Source of the DNA: a virus
DNA length: 20,443 nucleotides
Virus record (IMG/VR): IMGVR_UViG_3300017752_000232
Span: 1 to 20,443 of that record
Strand: one strand, 5' to 3'
Position numbers and translations under genes: made by a program. Every line of letters begins with the position of its first letter. Within the stretch, counting starts at the first letter, position 1. Shown piece by piece: positions 6,475-15,616 of the stretch. Below the pieces are notes generated by a model. That model was not told the origin of the DNA. It was given only the letters and a program-made list of their open reading frames with translations, and did no database searches.

Positions 6475-7048
6475 AGTGCTTACCATAAATCCTTTCAATT
6501 TTTTCTCTACTATACGAGTCTGTTTCCTTTTGTTTTTTACCTGGTTTTTTTATATGTACTTTTAAGTGTTTAATAAAAGTTTTTCCAGAATCAGTTTTCC
6601 AAGGAGATTCTTCTATCTGATCAACGTATTTTATTACCATTCTTGGTAGTTGCTTTGCAGTCATTTGTGCTATTTTTTGAGCAGGCTGTATGATTACAGG
6701 ATCATTATTTTTATTTTCTAAATTAATCCAAATTTCATTTCTAAACGTGTATGGAAAGTAAGTTACTCTTTCCGCCATCACTACACAGTGATTATATATC
6801 AAACCACTTAAACCATTTACTTCTAGTACGAAGTTAGGATTTATGAGTTGCGGATAAATTCCTGTTGGAAACGGAAATATTTCTTCAGGCTCTAAAGTAA
6901 CAGGTTCTTTTATACAAGCCCTAAGATGGTAATAAGGTTCTTTATGATTGTAAACATCAAAAGACCAACTTATTCCAAGTTCTTTTTCAAGCTCTCTAGC
7001 GATTGTGCTCTTTTCAATGTGAATCTCACAAACTTGTAAGTTTTTCAA
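6464..7048 (-). CDS. Divergent dUTPase-like protein
   Basis: 194 aa from TTG 7048, picked because GGAGAGG (7061-7055) lies six bases upstream; GTG 7090 or ATG 7084 would overlap the exonuclease gene more. The core follows the trimeric dUTPase order: PTGIYPQ (61-67), GLSGLIYNH (79-87), FRNEIWINLENK (102-113) and IIQPAQKIAQ (119-128). The usual catalytic Asp of motif 3 (x-[IV]-D-x-D-Y-R-G-E) is not seen; the matching stretch reads YFPYTFRNE. It has extra N- and C-terminal parts and no Gly-rich motif 5. It may be a diverged dUTPase/dCTP-deaminase fold protein, possibly inactive or with another role. The place directly before thyX fits dUMP supply. Confidence 0.6.
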   Translation of the reverse strand: MKNLQVCEIHIEKSTIARELEKELGISWSFDVYNHKEPYYHLRACIKEPVTLEPEEIFPFPTGIYPQLINPNFVLEVNGLSGLIYNHCVVMAERVTYFPYTFRNEIWINLENKNNDPVIIQPAQKIAQMTAKQLPRMVIKYVDQIEESPWKTDSGKTFIKHLKVHIKKPGKKQKETDSYSREKIERIYGKHYEG

Positions 7049-7868
7049 TTGGTTCCTCTCCACACTTTCCAGCCACAATCGCATCAACACAGTACTTTTT
7101 AAGATTAATTAGTTTTTCATTACGTATCAACTGATCGTGTCCAGCATTAAGGTTTTGAATATATTTAGACCTACCTTTAATAGGAAGAGCCTCTAAAAGA
7201 GAGTCTAGAGTTTTGTATTCACGTGCTAAAGCTTGAGCACGTTTAGGACCAATTCCCTCAATGCCCAAAATATTATCAGATTTATCTCCTTCAATAATTC
7301 TAGACAACATATATTCAGAGGGAGTTACTTCAAAATCTTCTGCCATGGTTTGTAGAGTGACTTCTTTTCTTCCAAAAATATTAAAAATAGAAATATTATC
7401 ATCTACTAATTGGTATAAGTCTCTATCTGATGATACAACCCAGGTATGATCATAACGATCAGAAACATTTTGAGTAATCCAAGCTAGTACATCATCTGCT
7501 TCTACACCTCTGAACTTTAGTACTTCTTCATCTAACTCTTCAGGTAAGCTATTTAGCACTGCAAAGAAATCTTCATATTTTTTGATCTCTTCTTCTTCTT
7601 GCGGTTTTTTACGAGTTCCTTTATATTCTTCATGCATATTCATTCTATAATATGATTTACCGAAATCAAAACATACTATAGTGCGTGCTGCCTCATATGA
7701 TTTAGCTAAAGATTGAATTGTGCGAATGAAGTCTGCTCCGAATGAAGCATAGTTAGGTCTTTGAAGCCATCTATACGATAAGTTATTGGCATCTATAATT
7801 AACAGATTATTATAAGTCGAATAGTCTGGCTCTTGCAAGTCTGCAAGGTCATTCCAAGATTTGGTCAT
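7026..7868 (-). CDS. 5'-3' exonuclease / flap endonuclease (T4 RNase H type)
   Basis: 280 aa. Its role is to remove RNA primers and 5' flaps in lagging-strand synthesis. The metal-binding acidic residues of the FEN/PIN family are in order: D26 (LLIIDANN), D68 (VCFDFGKSYYR), E123/D125/D126 (GVEADD), D148/D150 (SSDRDLYQLV) and D195/D198 (EGDKSDNI). They are followed by the helix-hairpin-helix LGIEGIGPKRA (201-211), which binds duplex DNA. Length and layout fit T4 rnh-type enzymes and bacterial Pol I 5' nuclease domains. The ribosome binding site AGGAGA precedes ATG 7868. It overlaps the dUTPase-like gene. Confidence 0.9.
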   Translation of the reverse strand: MTKSWNDLADLQEPDYSTYNNLLIIDANNLSYRWLQRPNYASFGADFIRTIQSLAKSYEAARTIVCFDFGKSYYRMNMHEEYKGTRKKPQEEEEIKKYEDFFAVLNSLPEELDEEVLKFRGVEADDVLAWITQNVSDRYDHTWVVSSDRDLYQLVDDNISIFNIFGRKEVTLQTMAEDFEVTPSEYMLSRIIEGDKSDNILGIEGIGPKRAQALAREYKTLDSLLEALPIKGRSKYIQNLNAGHDQLIRNEKLINLKKYCVDAIVAGKCGEEPIEKLTSL

Positions 7869-7904
7869 AGTTATCTCCTGTATTTATAAATAACTATAAC
7901 AATT

Positions 7905-8366
7905 TTAAGAGGACTGGGCAAGATTTGTTTGTTCTTTTATGGCCTGTAACCAGTCATCTAGTTTAGTTACTTTGAAGTGACAACCAAAAGATTTAATATC
8001 AATGTAGAACGGAACTTCTATGTCATCACTAAATGCAACAAAATCTTTAGACCTATTCCACCTAAATATTAGAAGAGGTTTCTTTTTCATAACTTCTGCC
8101 TCTCTTACTGTTTGTCTCCAAAAGTTAAGAATATCAGTAGTTTTAGATGTAAGAAGATTGTTCCACTGTAAGTCTTTGTAATGTTTACATTCGATAGCAT
8201 AAGGCCACCAAGCAGTGTCGTGAGGAGTCCAAATATCTCCTTTAAGATAGTCAATTGCACCAGATAGAGGAACTCTTCTAAATTCAACATCAAACTCATT
8301 ACTGAGTCTGGTTGCTATTTTTTGTTCGTATGCTGTGCCTTTAGCTTTACTTTTATTATGTGCCAT
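7905..8366 (-). CDS. Hjc-like PD-(D/E)XK nuclease, putative Holliday junction resolvase
   Basis: 153 aa. It starts with a basic KSKAKGTAYEQKIA segment with E14, followed by RRVPLSGAIDYLKGDI with D44 and AIECK with E59 and K61. This is the E...D...ExK active-site layout of archaeal Hjc-type resolvases and related phage nucleases. The position between PhoH-like and FEN genes, in a block with gp46/47 and a UvsW-like helicase, supports a role in branched-DNA resolution. The ATG overlaps the end of the phoH-like gene by 11 bases; the ribosome binding site is weak (TTGGA). A general PD-(D/E)XK nuclease is the alternative. Confidence 0.7.
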   Translation of the reverse strand: MAHNKSKAKGTAYEQKIATRLSNEFDVEFRRVPLSGAIDYLKGDIWTPHDTAWWPYAIECKHYKDLQWNNLLTSKTTDILNFWRQTVREAEVMKKKPLLIFRWNRSKDFVAFSDDIEVPFYIDIKSFGCHFKVTKLDDWLQAIKEQTNLAQSS

Positions 8367-9069
8367 CTAATCCAAGCTTATATTTAGCTATAATATATGA
8401 CTTTAGAAAGTCACTTCTAACAATATCGTCTATTCCAAATTCGACTGTAGAAAATTCTTCAAGAGACTTAATAATTTTCATAAAATTAAAGATACCTCGT
8501 TTATCGTTTTCACGAGTCAAATCTGTTTGCGTATAATCACCACAGAATATAATTTTACTATTTCTACCAACTCTCGTAATTATACTATCTAATTCATGAA
8601 AATTCAAGTTTTGACACTCATCAACAATGATAACAGCATTATTAATTGTTATACCTCTTATAAAAGAGGTACTCATAAATTTAATATTGCCTTGTTGTTT
8701 AAGAGCATCATAAGAGTCTTTAATACCAAAAAGCTCTCTACAGATTGACCTATAGGGAGCTTCGTAGATTGATACTTTTTCTTGTTCATCCCCAGGCAAA
8801 AAGCCTATATCTCTAGTAGATACTACTGATCTTACTATAAAAACATCATCATAAACTGTGCTAGGGTCTAATACTTCTTCTAAAGCTAAATACAGAGATA
8901 AGAATGTCTTACCAGTGCCTGCAATACCGTGTAAAAGTAAATGTTTATTCTCTTTATATGCATCATATATTATTTTTTGATTATCAGTAATTGGTTGGAT
9001 TGTTAGAAGATCATCTATTCTAACTTTTTTTAATGGTTTTCCGTTACCATTCCCGTTTCCGTTAGCCAA
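8356..9069 (-). CDS. phoH: PhoH-like ATPase
   Basis: 237 aa. Walker A is GIAGTGKT (48-55) and Walker B AVIIVDECQN (144-153, D149/E150), with STSFIRGITINNA between them and IIFCGDYTQTDL as sensor, the pattern of PhoH family P-loop NTPases. These are common in marine phages and often used as marker genes, although their role is unsettled (RNA or nucleotide metabolism). The start is TTG 9069 with AAGGAG nine bases upstream; no in-frame ATG occurs before residue 131. Residues 3-10 are a Asn-Gly repeat. The gene follows glutaredoxin by 17 bases and overlaps the Hjc-like gene. Confidence 0.9.
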   Translation of the reverse strand: MANGNGNGNGKPLKKVRIDDLLTIQPITDNQKIIYDAYKENKHLLLHGIAGTGKTFLSLYLALEEVLDPSTVYDDVFIVRSVVSTRDIGFLPGDEQEKVSIYEAPYRSICRELFGIKDSYDALKQQGNIKFMSTSFIRGITINNAVIIVDECQNLNFHELDSIITRVGRNSKIIFCGDYTQTDLTRENDKRGIFNFMKIIKSLEEFSTVEFGIDDIVRSDFLKSYIIAKYKLGLDGT

Positions 9070-9086
9070 GCGCTACTTCTCCTTAA

Positions 9087-9320
9087 TTATTGAGAATCGA
9101 GTTTTCCCGATTTCATTAGTTCAGTATAACCTCCAACATATGTTTCATCAATAAAAATTTGAGGGACTGATCTAGCATTGGGTACTACTTCTAATAATTG
9201 TTCTTTAGTCCACCCAGCGCCAATAATTTTTTCTTCGTAAGAAAGGTCTCTTTTCTTAAATTCGTGTTTGGCTCTCTCACAAAAAGAACAGTCTAACTTA
9301 CTCCAAATAATGATATTCAT
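9087..9320 (-). CDS. Glutaredoxin
   Basis: 77 aa, a full-length short glutaredoxin. Dithiol active site C11-S-F-C14, cis-Pro loop SVPQIFID (51-58) and the GG-YTEL glutathione-site segment near the C-terminus. It probably re-reduces the C-terminal cysteine pair of the phage NrdA, as T4 NrdC does for T4 NrdAB. The ribosome binding site AGGAGA lies before ATG 9320, overlapping the end of the SDR gene. Confidence 0.93.
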   Translation of the reverse strand: MNIIIWSKLDCSFCERAKHEFKKRDLSYEEKIIGAGWTKEQLLEVVPNARSVPQIFIDETYVGGYTELMKSGKLDSQ

Positions 9321-9321
9321 T

Positions 9322-9918
9322 TTATCTCCTATGATCTTTTATAGTAACATCTGACATGTAAGGATTATTAATTATATCAAGTATAATTTTTGCTACTTCT
9401 AGGGGTTCTACAAGAAAATCTAAATTTTTTGTATGACTTGATTTATGAAAGTTTGTATTAATTCTTCTAGGTCTAACTTCGACGAACCTAAATCTATCTT
9501 TTAAATCTTGTGTTACTGCTTTTGTAAATTTTGATAAACCACATTTCGTTGTGTAATATGTTGTGCTATTCTTTCTAAGATCTTCAACAATACCACTTGT
9601 AATATTAATTACAACCCCTGTATCATTTTGTTTTATGTAAGCATGAGTAAGTAGCATTGGTAAAAGTAAATTAACATTGATCTGACTTAGTATATCTTCT
9701 ACTAACATTTTTTCATAAGATTTACCTATGCCTAATTCGTGTCCGGCGTTGTTGATAAGTACGTCAATATTCATTAGATTAATATTACAAATATCTATTG
9801 GATTATCAAAGTTGTAAGTGTTTCTATTAATTTCTAAAACAGTATGTCCTACTTTTTTAAACTCTTCTTTTAAAGCTTTGCCAATACCTTTAGTAGTACC
9901 GGTGATTGCTATTTTCAT
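9322..9918 (-). CDS. Short-chain dehydrogenase/reductase (SDR)
   Basis: 198 aa. Classical SDR motifs: TGTTKGIG (6-13) for NAD(P) binding, NNAG (56-59), catalytic S108 (NITSG), and Y121-x3-K125. At 198 aa it is shorter than the usual ~250, with a small substrate-binding region. The substrate is unknown; reduction of a sugar-nucleotide, pterin or lipid carbonyl would all fit the family. It starts in a TAATG overlap with the MazG-like gene and ends just before glutaredoxin, so it is embedded in the deoxynucleotide operon. Confidence 0.88.
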   Translation of the reverse strand: MKIAITGTTKGIGKALKEEFKKVGHTVLEINRNTYNFDNPIDICNINLMNIDVLINNAGHELGIGKSYEKMLVEDILSQINVNLLLPMLLTHAYIKQNDTGVVINITSGIVEDLRKNSTTYYTTKCGLSKFTKAVTQDLKDRFRFVEVRPRRINTNFHKSSHTKNLDFLVEPLEVAKIILDIINNPYMSDVTIKDHRR

Positions 9919-10316
9919 TACAAATCGCCGTCTTTTCTATTCTCTGAGTAATGAACATCAAAACTTCCACCAGGATACCTTGCTTCTAGCTTTTTAACGT
10001 TTTCTGCGATAACTTCGTTGGGATCTAATTCTAGTGCACGACAAGCATTAATCCAGTACCAAATAATATCTCCTAGTTCACGTTTCATATGAAAAATAGT
10101 ATCATCGTTAAGAGGTTTACCTTGAAATACGCACTTTTTTACAATCTCACTAAACTCACCACCTTCAGAAGCTAACCCTATACTACCGGTCATAAGTAAA
10201 GCGATGTTTACTTTATTATCTAGTTCTTCTAGTTTCCTAGTCAAGTGAGTCGTAGCATTACTCTCAGTACTAGTCACAGCTCTTACAAAATCTTTATATT
10301 TATTCAAGTCAATCAT
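9918..10316 (-). CDS. MazG-like nucleotide pyrophosphohydrolase
   Basis: 132 aa. It has the MazG/all-alpha NTP-PPase metal site: E51, E54 and E57 in EGGEFSEIVKK, and E80 and D83 in RELGDIIWYW. These enzymes hydrolyse (d)NTPs to monophosphates and PPi. In cyanophages MazG has been linked to nucleotide recycling from host DNA or to alarmone levels; which applies here is not shown. The ATG overlaps the nrdB stop (ATGA) and its stop overlaps the SDR start (TAATG). Confidence 0.88.
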   Translation of the reverse strand: MIDLNKYKDFVRAVTSTESNATTHLTRKLEELDNKVNIALLMTGSIGLASEGGEFSEIVKKCVFQGKPLNDDTIFHMKRELGDIIWYWINACRALELDPNEVIAENVKKLEARYPGGSFDVHYSENRKDGDL

Positions 10317-11488
10317 AAAGAAAATCCTTTAAATGTATCTTTTGATACGTCTTGTTTTGTTCCTCCAATAATATAACTGGAGATTTCAGTTTCTTGAGGA
10401 GCTACTTGTACTTCTGCTCCAGAAATCCATTTTTGTGTCCAAGGTAGAGGATTAGCACGTGGAACCTTATAAGGGCTAGCAATTCCAATAGCTGTCATAC
10501 GTTTATGAGCAATCCACTCAACGTAATCAGAAAGAAGCTGTGCATTAAGACCAATCATTGAACCATCTTTAAATAAGTATTGAGCCCATTCTTTTTCTTG
10601 ATCAACTGCTTCAGTAAACATTCTAATCACTTCTTCTTCACATTCTTTTGCAATTTTGATAAAATCCGGGTCATCCTGCGGTAGAAGTTTTAAAATTTGT
10701 TGTGTTGATCCTAAGTGCACATTTTCATCACGAGCAATCAACTTAATAATTTTAGCATTTCCTTCCATTTTCTTAAGTTCTGCAAAAGCCCACGAGCAAG
10801 CAAATGATACATAGAATCGCACACCTTCAAGAATATTAACACTAGCCATGCATAAATATAGCTTCTTTTTTAAGTCATATAATGAAATAGACTTGTTACT
10901 ATTTCTTTGATATACTCCTAGCTTCATCCCATCTATAGGATCATCTTCTTCCGTAGATGTTACACTATGACTACCTTCCCCAAATAATTGATACCACTTA
11001 GTCATTTCAATCAAATCATCGTAATGATGTGATATCGAGTCAGCGCAATCTACGATCTCTTGAATATCCATCATTTCATCAAACACTTTAGATGGATTAG
11101 CGTAGATATTGCGAATAATATGTGTATACGAACGTGAGTGAATAGTCTCTGAAAAAGTCCAAGTGATAATCCAGTTTTCTAGTTCTGGTAATGATACGAT
11201 AGAACCAAAGCTTTCAGCAGGTGCTCTACCTTGTACTGAATCTAATACGATCTGACGTTTTAGATTAGACGTAAAAATATGCTGTTCATGGTCAGTTAAG
11301 TTTTTGAAATCAGACGCATCACGAAGAATATCAACTTCTTCTGGACGCCAGAAAAAACCTAACTGTTTATCCGTAAGTTTATCAAATGCTCTATACTTAA
11401 GAGTATCGAATCGTTGCATCCCAAGTTCATCATCAAAGAACATTTTAGACGTAGTGTGGTCATATGAATTTGTGTTTAGTACTGTCAT
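10313..11488 (-). CDS. nrdB: Class Ia ribonucleotide reductase, beta subunit NrdB
   Basis: 391 aa. It carries the di-iron/tyrosyl radical cofactor that starts radical chemistry in NrdA. Residues match E. coli NrdB with an offset of one: D83, E114, H117 and the radical Tyr Y121 (SETIHSRSYTH), then the second iron-ligand motif ARDENVHL. The C-terminal QVAPQETEISSY block is conserved. Compared with what I recall of E. coli NrdB, there are about 18 extra residues after GEGSHSV (rich in Asp/Glu, then MKLGVYQRNSN) before SLYDLKKKLYLC. The ATG is nine bases after nrdA, with AAGGAA overlapping the end of nrdA. Confidence 0.95.
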   Translation of the reverse strand: MTVLNTNSYDHTTSKMFFDDELGMQRFDTLKYRAFDKLTDKQLGFFWRPEEVDILRDASDFKNLTDHEQHIFTSNLKRQIVLDSVQGRAPAESFGSIVSLPELENWIITWTFSETIHSRSYTHIIRNIYANPSKVFDEMMDIQEIVDCADSISHHYDDLIEMTKWYQLFGEGSHSVTSTEEDDPIDGMKLGVYQRNSNKSISLYDLKKKLYLCMASVNILEGVRFYVSFACSWAFAELKKMEGNAKIIKLIARDENVHLGSTQQILKLLPQDDPDFIKIAKECEEEVIRMFTEAVDQEKEWAQYLFKDGSMIGLNAQLLSDYVEWIAHKRMTAIGIASPYKVPRANPLPWTQKWISGAEVQVAPQETEISSYIIGGTKQDVSKDTFKGFSL

Positions 11489-11497
11489 TGTTTTTCC

Positions 11498-13780
11498 TTA
11501 TAGAACGCAACTTTCACAGTCTGCGTCATCGATTTGTTCTTGTGGTAGTTCATCAAGCTTGCTTATGTCAATCTCACCCTGACCATCAAAGGTATTAAAA
11601 TAGTATAGTTGTTTACCACCATATTTATAAAACATTAATACATCTTGTATCATGGTGCTTAATGGTATTTTTTCATCATCAAAGAATGTTGGATTGTACG
11701 AGGTATTAACAGAGATACCTTGATCAATATATTTTTGTAGTACAGCACATATTTTCAAATACCCCTCTGGTGATTTTTGGTCCCAAAGAAGGTTATATTT
11801 TGAACGTAGTTTATGTATACCAGGAACTACTTGTTTTAGAACTCCGTCTTTAGATTGTTTGACGGAAACAAAAGATCTAGGTGGTTCAATACCGTTGGTA
11901 GCATTAGCAATTTGCGCTGAAGTTTCAGAAGGCATTAGTGCCATTAGTGTAGAATTTTTGATTCCCCACTCCATAATATCTTTACGTAGTCCTCCCCAAT
12001 TTTGTCTCTCTACGTGAGGGACTAACTCATCAATTTCTTTTTTACGAGTATCTATAGGCATAAGTCCTTGGCTATATTTAGTCTCTGTAAATCCAGATGG
12101 AGCTACTTGTTCTTTTGCTAGATCAGCTGATGCTTTAATTAAGTAAAAACTCCATGCTTCGGCATACTCATCTAATAGCTCTAAGTTTGGTTCTTCATAG
12201 TTTGTATTATTTTTTGCTAACCAATAAGCTAGATTAATAATACCTACACCAAGAGGTCGCCTTTTCATAGTAGCATTTCTAGCTGCTTTTACAGGATAAT
12301 CTTGATAGTCTAACAGCGCGTCTAAACCTCTAACAGCAAGCTCACAAGGTTTTGCAAAGTCCGAAGGTTTATTGATTTTACCCCAGTTAATAGCACTAAG
12401 AGTGCAAAGAGCAATTTCACCTTCTTCATCGTTAAAGTCTTTAAGTGGTTTTGTAGGCAAATCAATTTCACAACAAAGATTAGATTGATGCACTGGAGCA
12501 ATTTTTTCTATAAAAGAAGAGTGTGTATTAGCATGATCAACATTCATTAGATAAATACGTCCAGTGTTCTTACGTTCTTCCACAAACTGAGAGAATAGTT
12601 CAATTGCTGGAATTGATTTTTTACGAATATTAGGATGAATTTCAGCTTTTTCATAAAGGTACTTAAACTCGTCTTGATCATTAAAGAATGATTCATACAA
12701 ACCAGGAACGTCTGAGGGTGAGAAAAGGGTGATGTTATCACCAGATAAGAGACGCTCATACATTAGTTTATTGAACTGTATTCCGTAATCCATATGTCGA
12801 ACCCGATTATCTTCTGTGCCTTTATTATTTTTTAACACCAAGAGATCTTCAACTTCATAATGCCAGATTGGATAGTACAAGGTGGCGGCACCATTTCGCA
12901 CACCGCCTTGAGAACAGGATCGTGTCGCACTTTGAAACATTTTATAGAACGGAATAACTCCTGTATGGTAAGCGTCTCCGCTACGAATAGGACTTCCGAG
13001 TGCGCGGATTGCTCCAGCTCCGATGCCAATACCTGCTTTTTGACTAACATATTTAACAATACTACTAGTAGTAGCATTAATACTGTCAAGCGAATCGTCC
13101 GTTTCAATGAGAACGCATGAGCTAAACTGTCTTTGTGGAGTACGTACACCAGCCATAACAGGAGTAGGAAGGCTAATATCGAATGTAGATACAGCATCAT
13201 AATAGTCCTTTACCCACTTAAGTCTTGTATCTTTTGAATAAGACTGAAATAGTGTCATTGCAATTAGCATATACGCCATTTGTGGGGTTTCATAAATTTG
13301 CTTTGTGACACGATTCTGTACCAAATATTTACCACGCCACTGCTCCATCGCAGCGTAAGTGAGTGCATCATCTCTCTGGTGCTTTATGTAAGAATTTAAT
13401 TTGTTGAATTCGGCTTTGCTATAAGATTCTAGAATTTGAGAATCATAAAAACCTTTTTCTACATTCTTTTCTACTAGTTCTTTTAAATGCCAAGGATCAA
13501 ATTGACCGTATACCATCTTTCTCAAGTGATAGTTTATTAGTCGCCCAGCTACCCATTGGTAGTTTGGTGATTCTTCTGAGATAAGATCCGCTGCTGATTT
13601 AATAAGAGTTTCTTGAACATCTGAAGTCTTGATGCCATCGAAAAACTGAACTTGACTATGGATTTCAACCTCACTTGGACTAACTCCGTTGATATCTTCA
13701 CAAGCGTAAAATACTACTTTGTGTAACTTTTCAATATCAAGAGACGCACGCGATCCATCACGTTTTACAACTTCAATCAT
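11498..13780 (-). CDS. nrdA: Class Ia ribonucleotide reductase, alpha subunit NrdA
   Basis: 760 aa, matching the family length. It reduces NDPs to dNDPs. The N-terminal ATP-cone (VVKRDGSRASLDIEKL) is present, so dATP feedback control is possible. Active-site residues: C222 and C459 (redox pair), N434, C436 and E438 in NLCCE. The radical-transfer Tyr pair is Y726/Y727 and the C-terminal shuttle cysteines are C755/C758 (CESC). No intein or intron is seen; the frame is intact. AAGGAA stands before ATG 13780, ten bases after the gp46 stop. Confidence 0.97.
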   Translation of the reverse strand: MIEVVKRDGSRASLDIEKLHKVVFYACEDINGVSPSEVEIHSQVQFFDGIKTSDVQETLIKSAADLISEESPNYQWVAGRLINYHLRKMVYGQFDPWHLKELVEKNVEKGFYDSQILESYSKAEFNKLNSYIKHQRDDALTYAAMEQWRGKYLVQNRVTKQIYETPQMAYMLIAMTLFQSYSKDTRLKWVKDYYDAVSTFDISLPTPVMAGVRTPQRQFSSCVLIETDDSLDSINATTSSIVKYVSQKAGIGIGAGAIRALGSPIRSGDAYHTGVIPFYKMFQSATRSCSQGGVRNGAATLYYPIWHYEVEDLLVLKNNKGTEDNRVRHMDYGIQFNKLMYERLLSGDNITLFSPSDVPGLYESFFNDQDEFKYLYEKAEIHPNIRKKSIPAIELFSQFVEERKNTGRIYLMNVDHANTHSSFIEKIAPVHQSNLCCEIDLPTKPLKDFNDEEGEIALCTLSAINWGKINKPSDFAKPCELAVRGLDALLDYQDYPVKAARNATMKRRPLGVGIINLAYWLAKNNTNYEEPNLELLDEYAEAWSFYLIKASADLAKEQVAPSGFTETKYSQGLMPIDTRKKEIDELVPHVERQNWGGLRKDIMEWGIKNSTLMALMPSETSAQIANATNGIEPPRSFVSVKQSKDGVLKQVVPGIHKLRSKYNLLWDQKSPEGYLKICAVLQKYIDQGISVNTSYNPTFFDDEKIPLSTMIQDVLMFYKYGGKQLYYFNTFDGQGEIDISKLDELPQEQIDDADCESCVL

Positions 13781-13789
13781 TTGATTTCC

Positions 13790-15616
13790 TTACTGTATAG
13801 AACTAATGTTATCTTCTTTGACGATAGAGATTTTATCTATCAGGGGGTGGGTAAAGTCATGAGATATTAAAAACACATTTAGATTAGTCTCAAGTTGTAG
13901 AACTTCTATAAGCTTTTCTTTTCCTTCATCATCAAGAACGCCTGTAATCTCGTCCAAAAATAAAAGATTTACACTACTGCCTCCAAGCTTTGAAAGCAAG
14001 TTTCTAATAGCCAATAGAATAGATGTTTGAATCCTACTAAATTCACCGCCAGATACAGTTTCAATAGGTGTTGAGATTCCATTATTGATAACAGAGATGT
14101 TTAGTTTCTCTTTATCAAGTTTAAACTCAACTTGGAACTGACCATCACTTAAAAGAGATAAGTAATAATTTATAGAGTTTTCTAACTCTTTAGTTAAATT
14201 CTCTAACTTAAACGCTACGATACCGGATGTACTGAAGGCTTTTTTAAGAATATTTAAAGAATTTATCTGATTTGATTTAGTTAATGTAGCATCTTTTACT
14301 GAATCTTGTCTAATTGAAAAATCATTTTTTTGGTCGATTAGTGCGTCTACTCTGGCATTATGAATTCCAACTTCTTTATTGTGTTCTTGTGCCTTGTTTG
14401 CTGCTTCTAGTTGTAATCCGTAGTCTATTTTTAGTTTATGAATTTGATCTTTTATATCCCCAATATTTGGATAATTAATAGCTACAGTGTTATCGATAAG
14501 CTGTGTTAAGTGTTCAAATCTTTCAATGTTTCTTTTATTTGTTTCATAAGTTCTCTTTTTATTATCTATATCTTTAATCTCATTAGACCATTTCGTAGCC
14601 TTTATAAGATCTTCGCTTTGTAGAGTTTTATTAGTATCTAACTGATCTTGTAAATCAGCTTTTACTTTTTCTAAATGTGATGTATCGATAGTTTGACCAC
14701 AAGAAGGGCAGACATCGTTTACCCTAATATTAGCGATATCGTTTTCAAGTCTTACGATATCACGCTTACATACATTAATATTTTCTTTTAAAGATTGATA
14801 ATCTTCCCAGTGTTCAAACTCAGCAGGAGCTAATAACCCAGCATCAAATGTAATAGCATTTCTTTCTTCTATGTACATATTATTCTTATCAATTTTTTTA
14901 CAGGTTGTTTCATAGTCAGTTAACTCTTGCTGTAATACTCCTATTTTCTGTTGTAGAATTTCATCTACAGATGGAATTTCTTTTTCAAATTTTTTGTCAG
15001 GAATACTAGTAATAGACATAAAATCTTCAATAGTTTTCAATTCACCCTGTAATTTAATAAGTTCTTTATCAACTTCAGATGAGCGTGCTTTTATAGTTTC
15101 TCCTACAGCAATATACTTTTCTAGATTAAATAGATTGATTAAGAATTTTTTACGATTGGCATCAGTAGCTCTTAAAAACTCTAGTAAATCCGTAGAAGAT
15201 TGATAGGTCAGTTGAGAAAATACTTCAAAATCTAATCCTAATATTTCTGAAAGCATTTTATACGTATCTAAAACTTTATGATCAGAAACATCTTTACCAT
15301 TTTCTAGTAGTTTTACTTTTGTTTGAGCACCAGTTCTGGTGACGGATACTACATAATCTTTATCATCAGCAGCAAAAGTAAGTTCTGAATTCCAGTTCTT
15401 TTCTTTTGACCAACGATTAAGTATGTCAGCTTTTTTGATTCCTTTGATGTTCTTATTAAAAAGTGTTTCTTGAATAATCATAGCAATAGATGACTTACCA
15501 CTACCATTAGGAGCAGTTAGTTGTGATATCTTTGCTTTATCGAGATTAATAACATTATTTTTCCCATAAGAAAACATGTTGGAAAATTTAAGTTCTTTAA
15601 GAGTAATTTGGCTCAT
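13790..15616 (-). CDS. gp46/SbcC-like recombination nuclease ATPase subunit
   Basis: 608 aa. SMC/Rad50-type layout: Walker A APNGSGKSS (35-43), long coiled-coil arms with a zinc hook CPSC at 303-306, ABC signature VSGGE (521-525), Walker B LLFLDE (551-556) and H-loop SHD. With gp47 it forms the Mre11/Rad50-like complex that resects double-strand ends for recombination-dependent replication and host DNA breakdown. The start ATGA overlaps the stop of the PP-loop gene, so the two subunit genes are separated by an inserted enzyme gene. Length is close to T4 gp46. Confidence 0.93.
   Translation of the reverse strand: MSQITLKELKFSNMFSYGKNNVINLDKAKISQLTAPNGSGKSSIAMIIQETLFNKNIKGIKKADILNRWSKEKNWNSELTFAADDKDYVVSVTRTGAQTKVKLLENGKDVSDHKVLDTYKMLSEILGLDFEVFSQLTYQSSTDLLEFLRATDANRKKFLINLFNLEKYIAVGETIKARSSEVDKELIKLQGELKTIEDFMSITSIPDKKFEKEIPSVDEILQQKIGVLQQELTDYETTCKKIDKNNMYIEERNAITFDAGLLAPAEFEHWEDYQSLKENINVCKRDIVRLENDIANIRVNDVCPSCGQTIDTSHLEKVKADLQDQLDTNKTLQSEDLIKATKWSNEIKDIDNKKRTYETNKRNIERFEHLTQLIDNTVAINYPNIGDIKDQIHKLKIDYGLQLEAANKAQEHNKEVGIHNARVDALIDQKNDFSIRQDSVKDATLTKSNQINSLNILKKAFSTSGIVAFKLENLTKELENSINYYLSLLSDGQFQVEFKLDKEKLNISVINNGISTPIETVSGGEFSRIQTSILLAIRNLLSKLGGSSVNLLFLDEITGVLDDEGKEKLIEVLQLETNLNVFLISHDFTHPLIDKISIVKEDNISSIQ

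Noticed and set aside
7881-7892. TATTTATAAATA, a perfect 12-bp palindrome containing the T4 late box TATAAATA on both strands, before the exonuclease gene
   Set aside because: A late start from it would fall at about the gene's own ribosome binding site and remove it, and the exonuclease is an early-type gene. The same or near-same box occurs by chance inside coding sequence (e.g. near 5548, 11619, 19768) in this AT-rich DNA.
9031-9063. Asn-Gly codon repeat at the start of the phoH-like gene as a regulatory or mobile repeat
   Set aside because: It is only four short in-frame codon pairs and best explained as a flexible low-complexity N-terminus.
12832-13200. Long secondary open frames within nrdA on both strands
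   Set aside because: They lie wholly inside a perfectly conserved NrdA frame; the encoded products have no family features.
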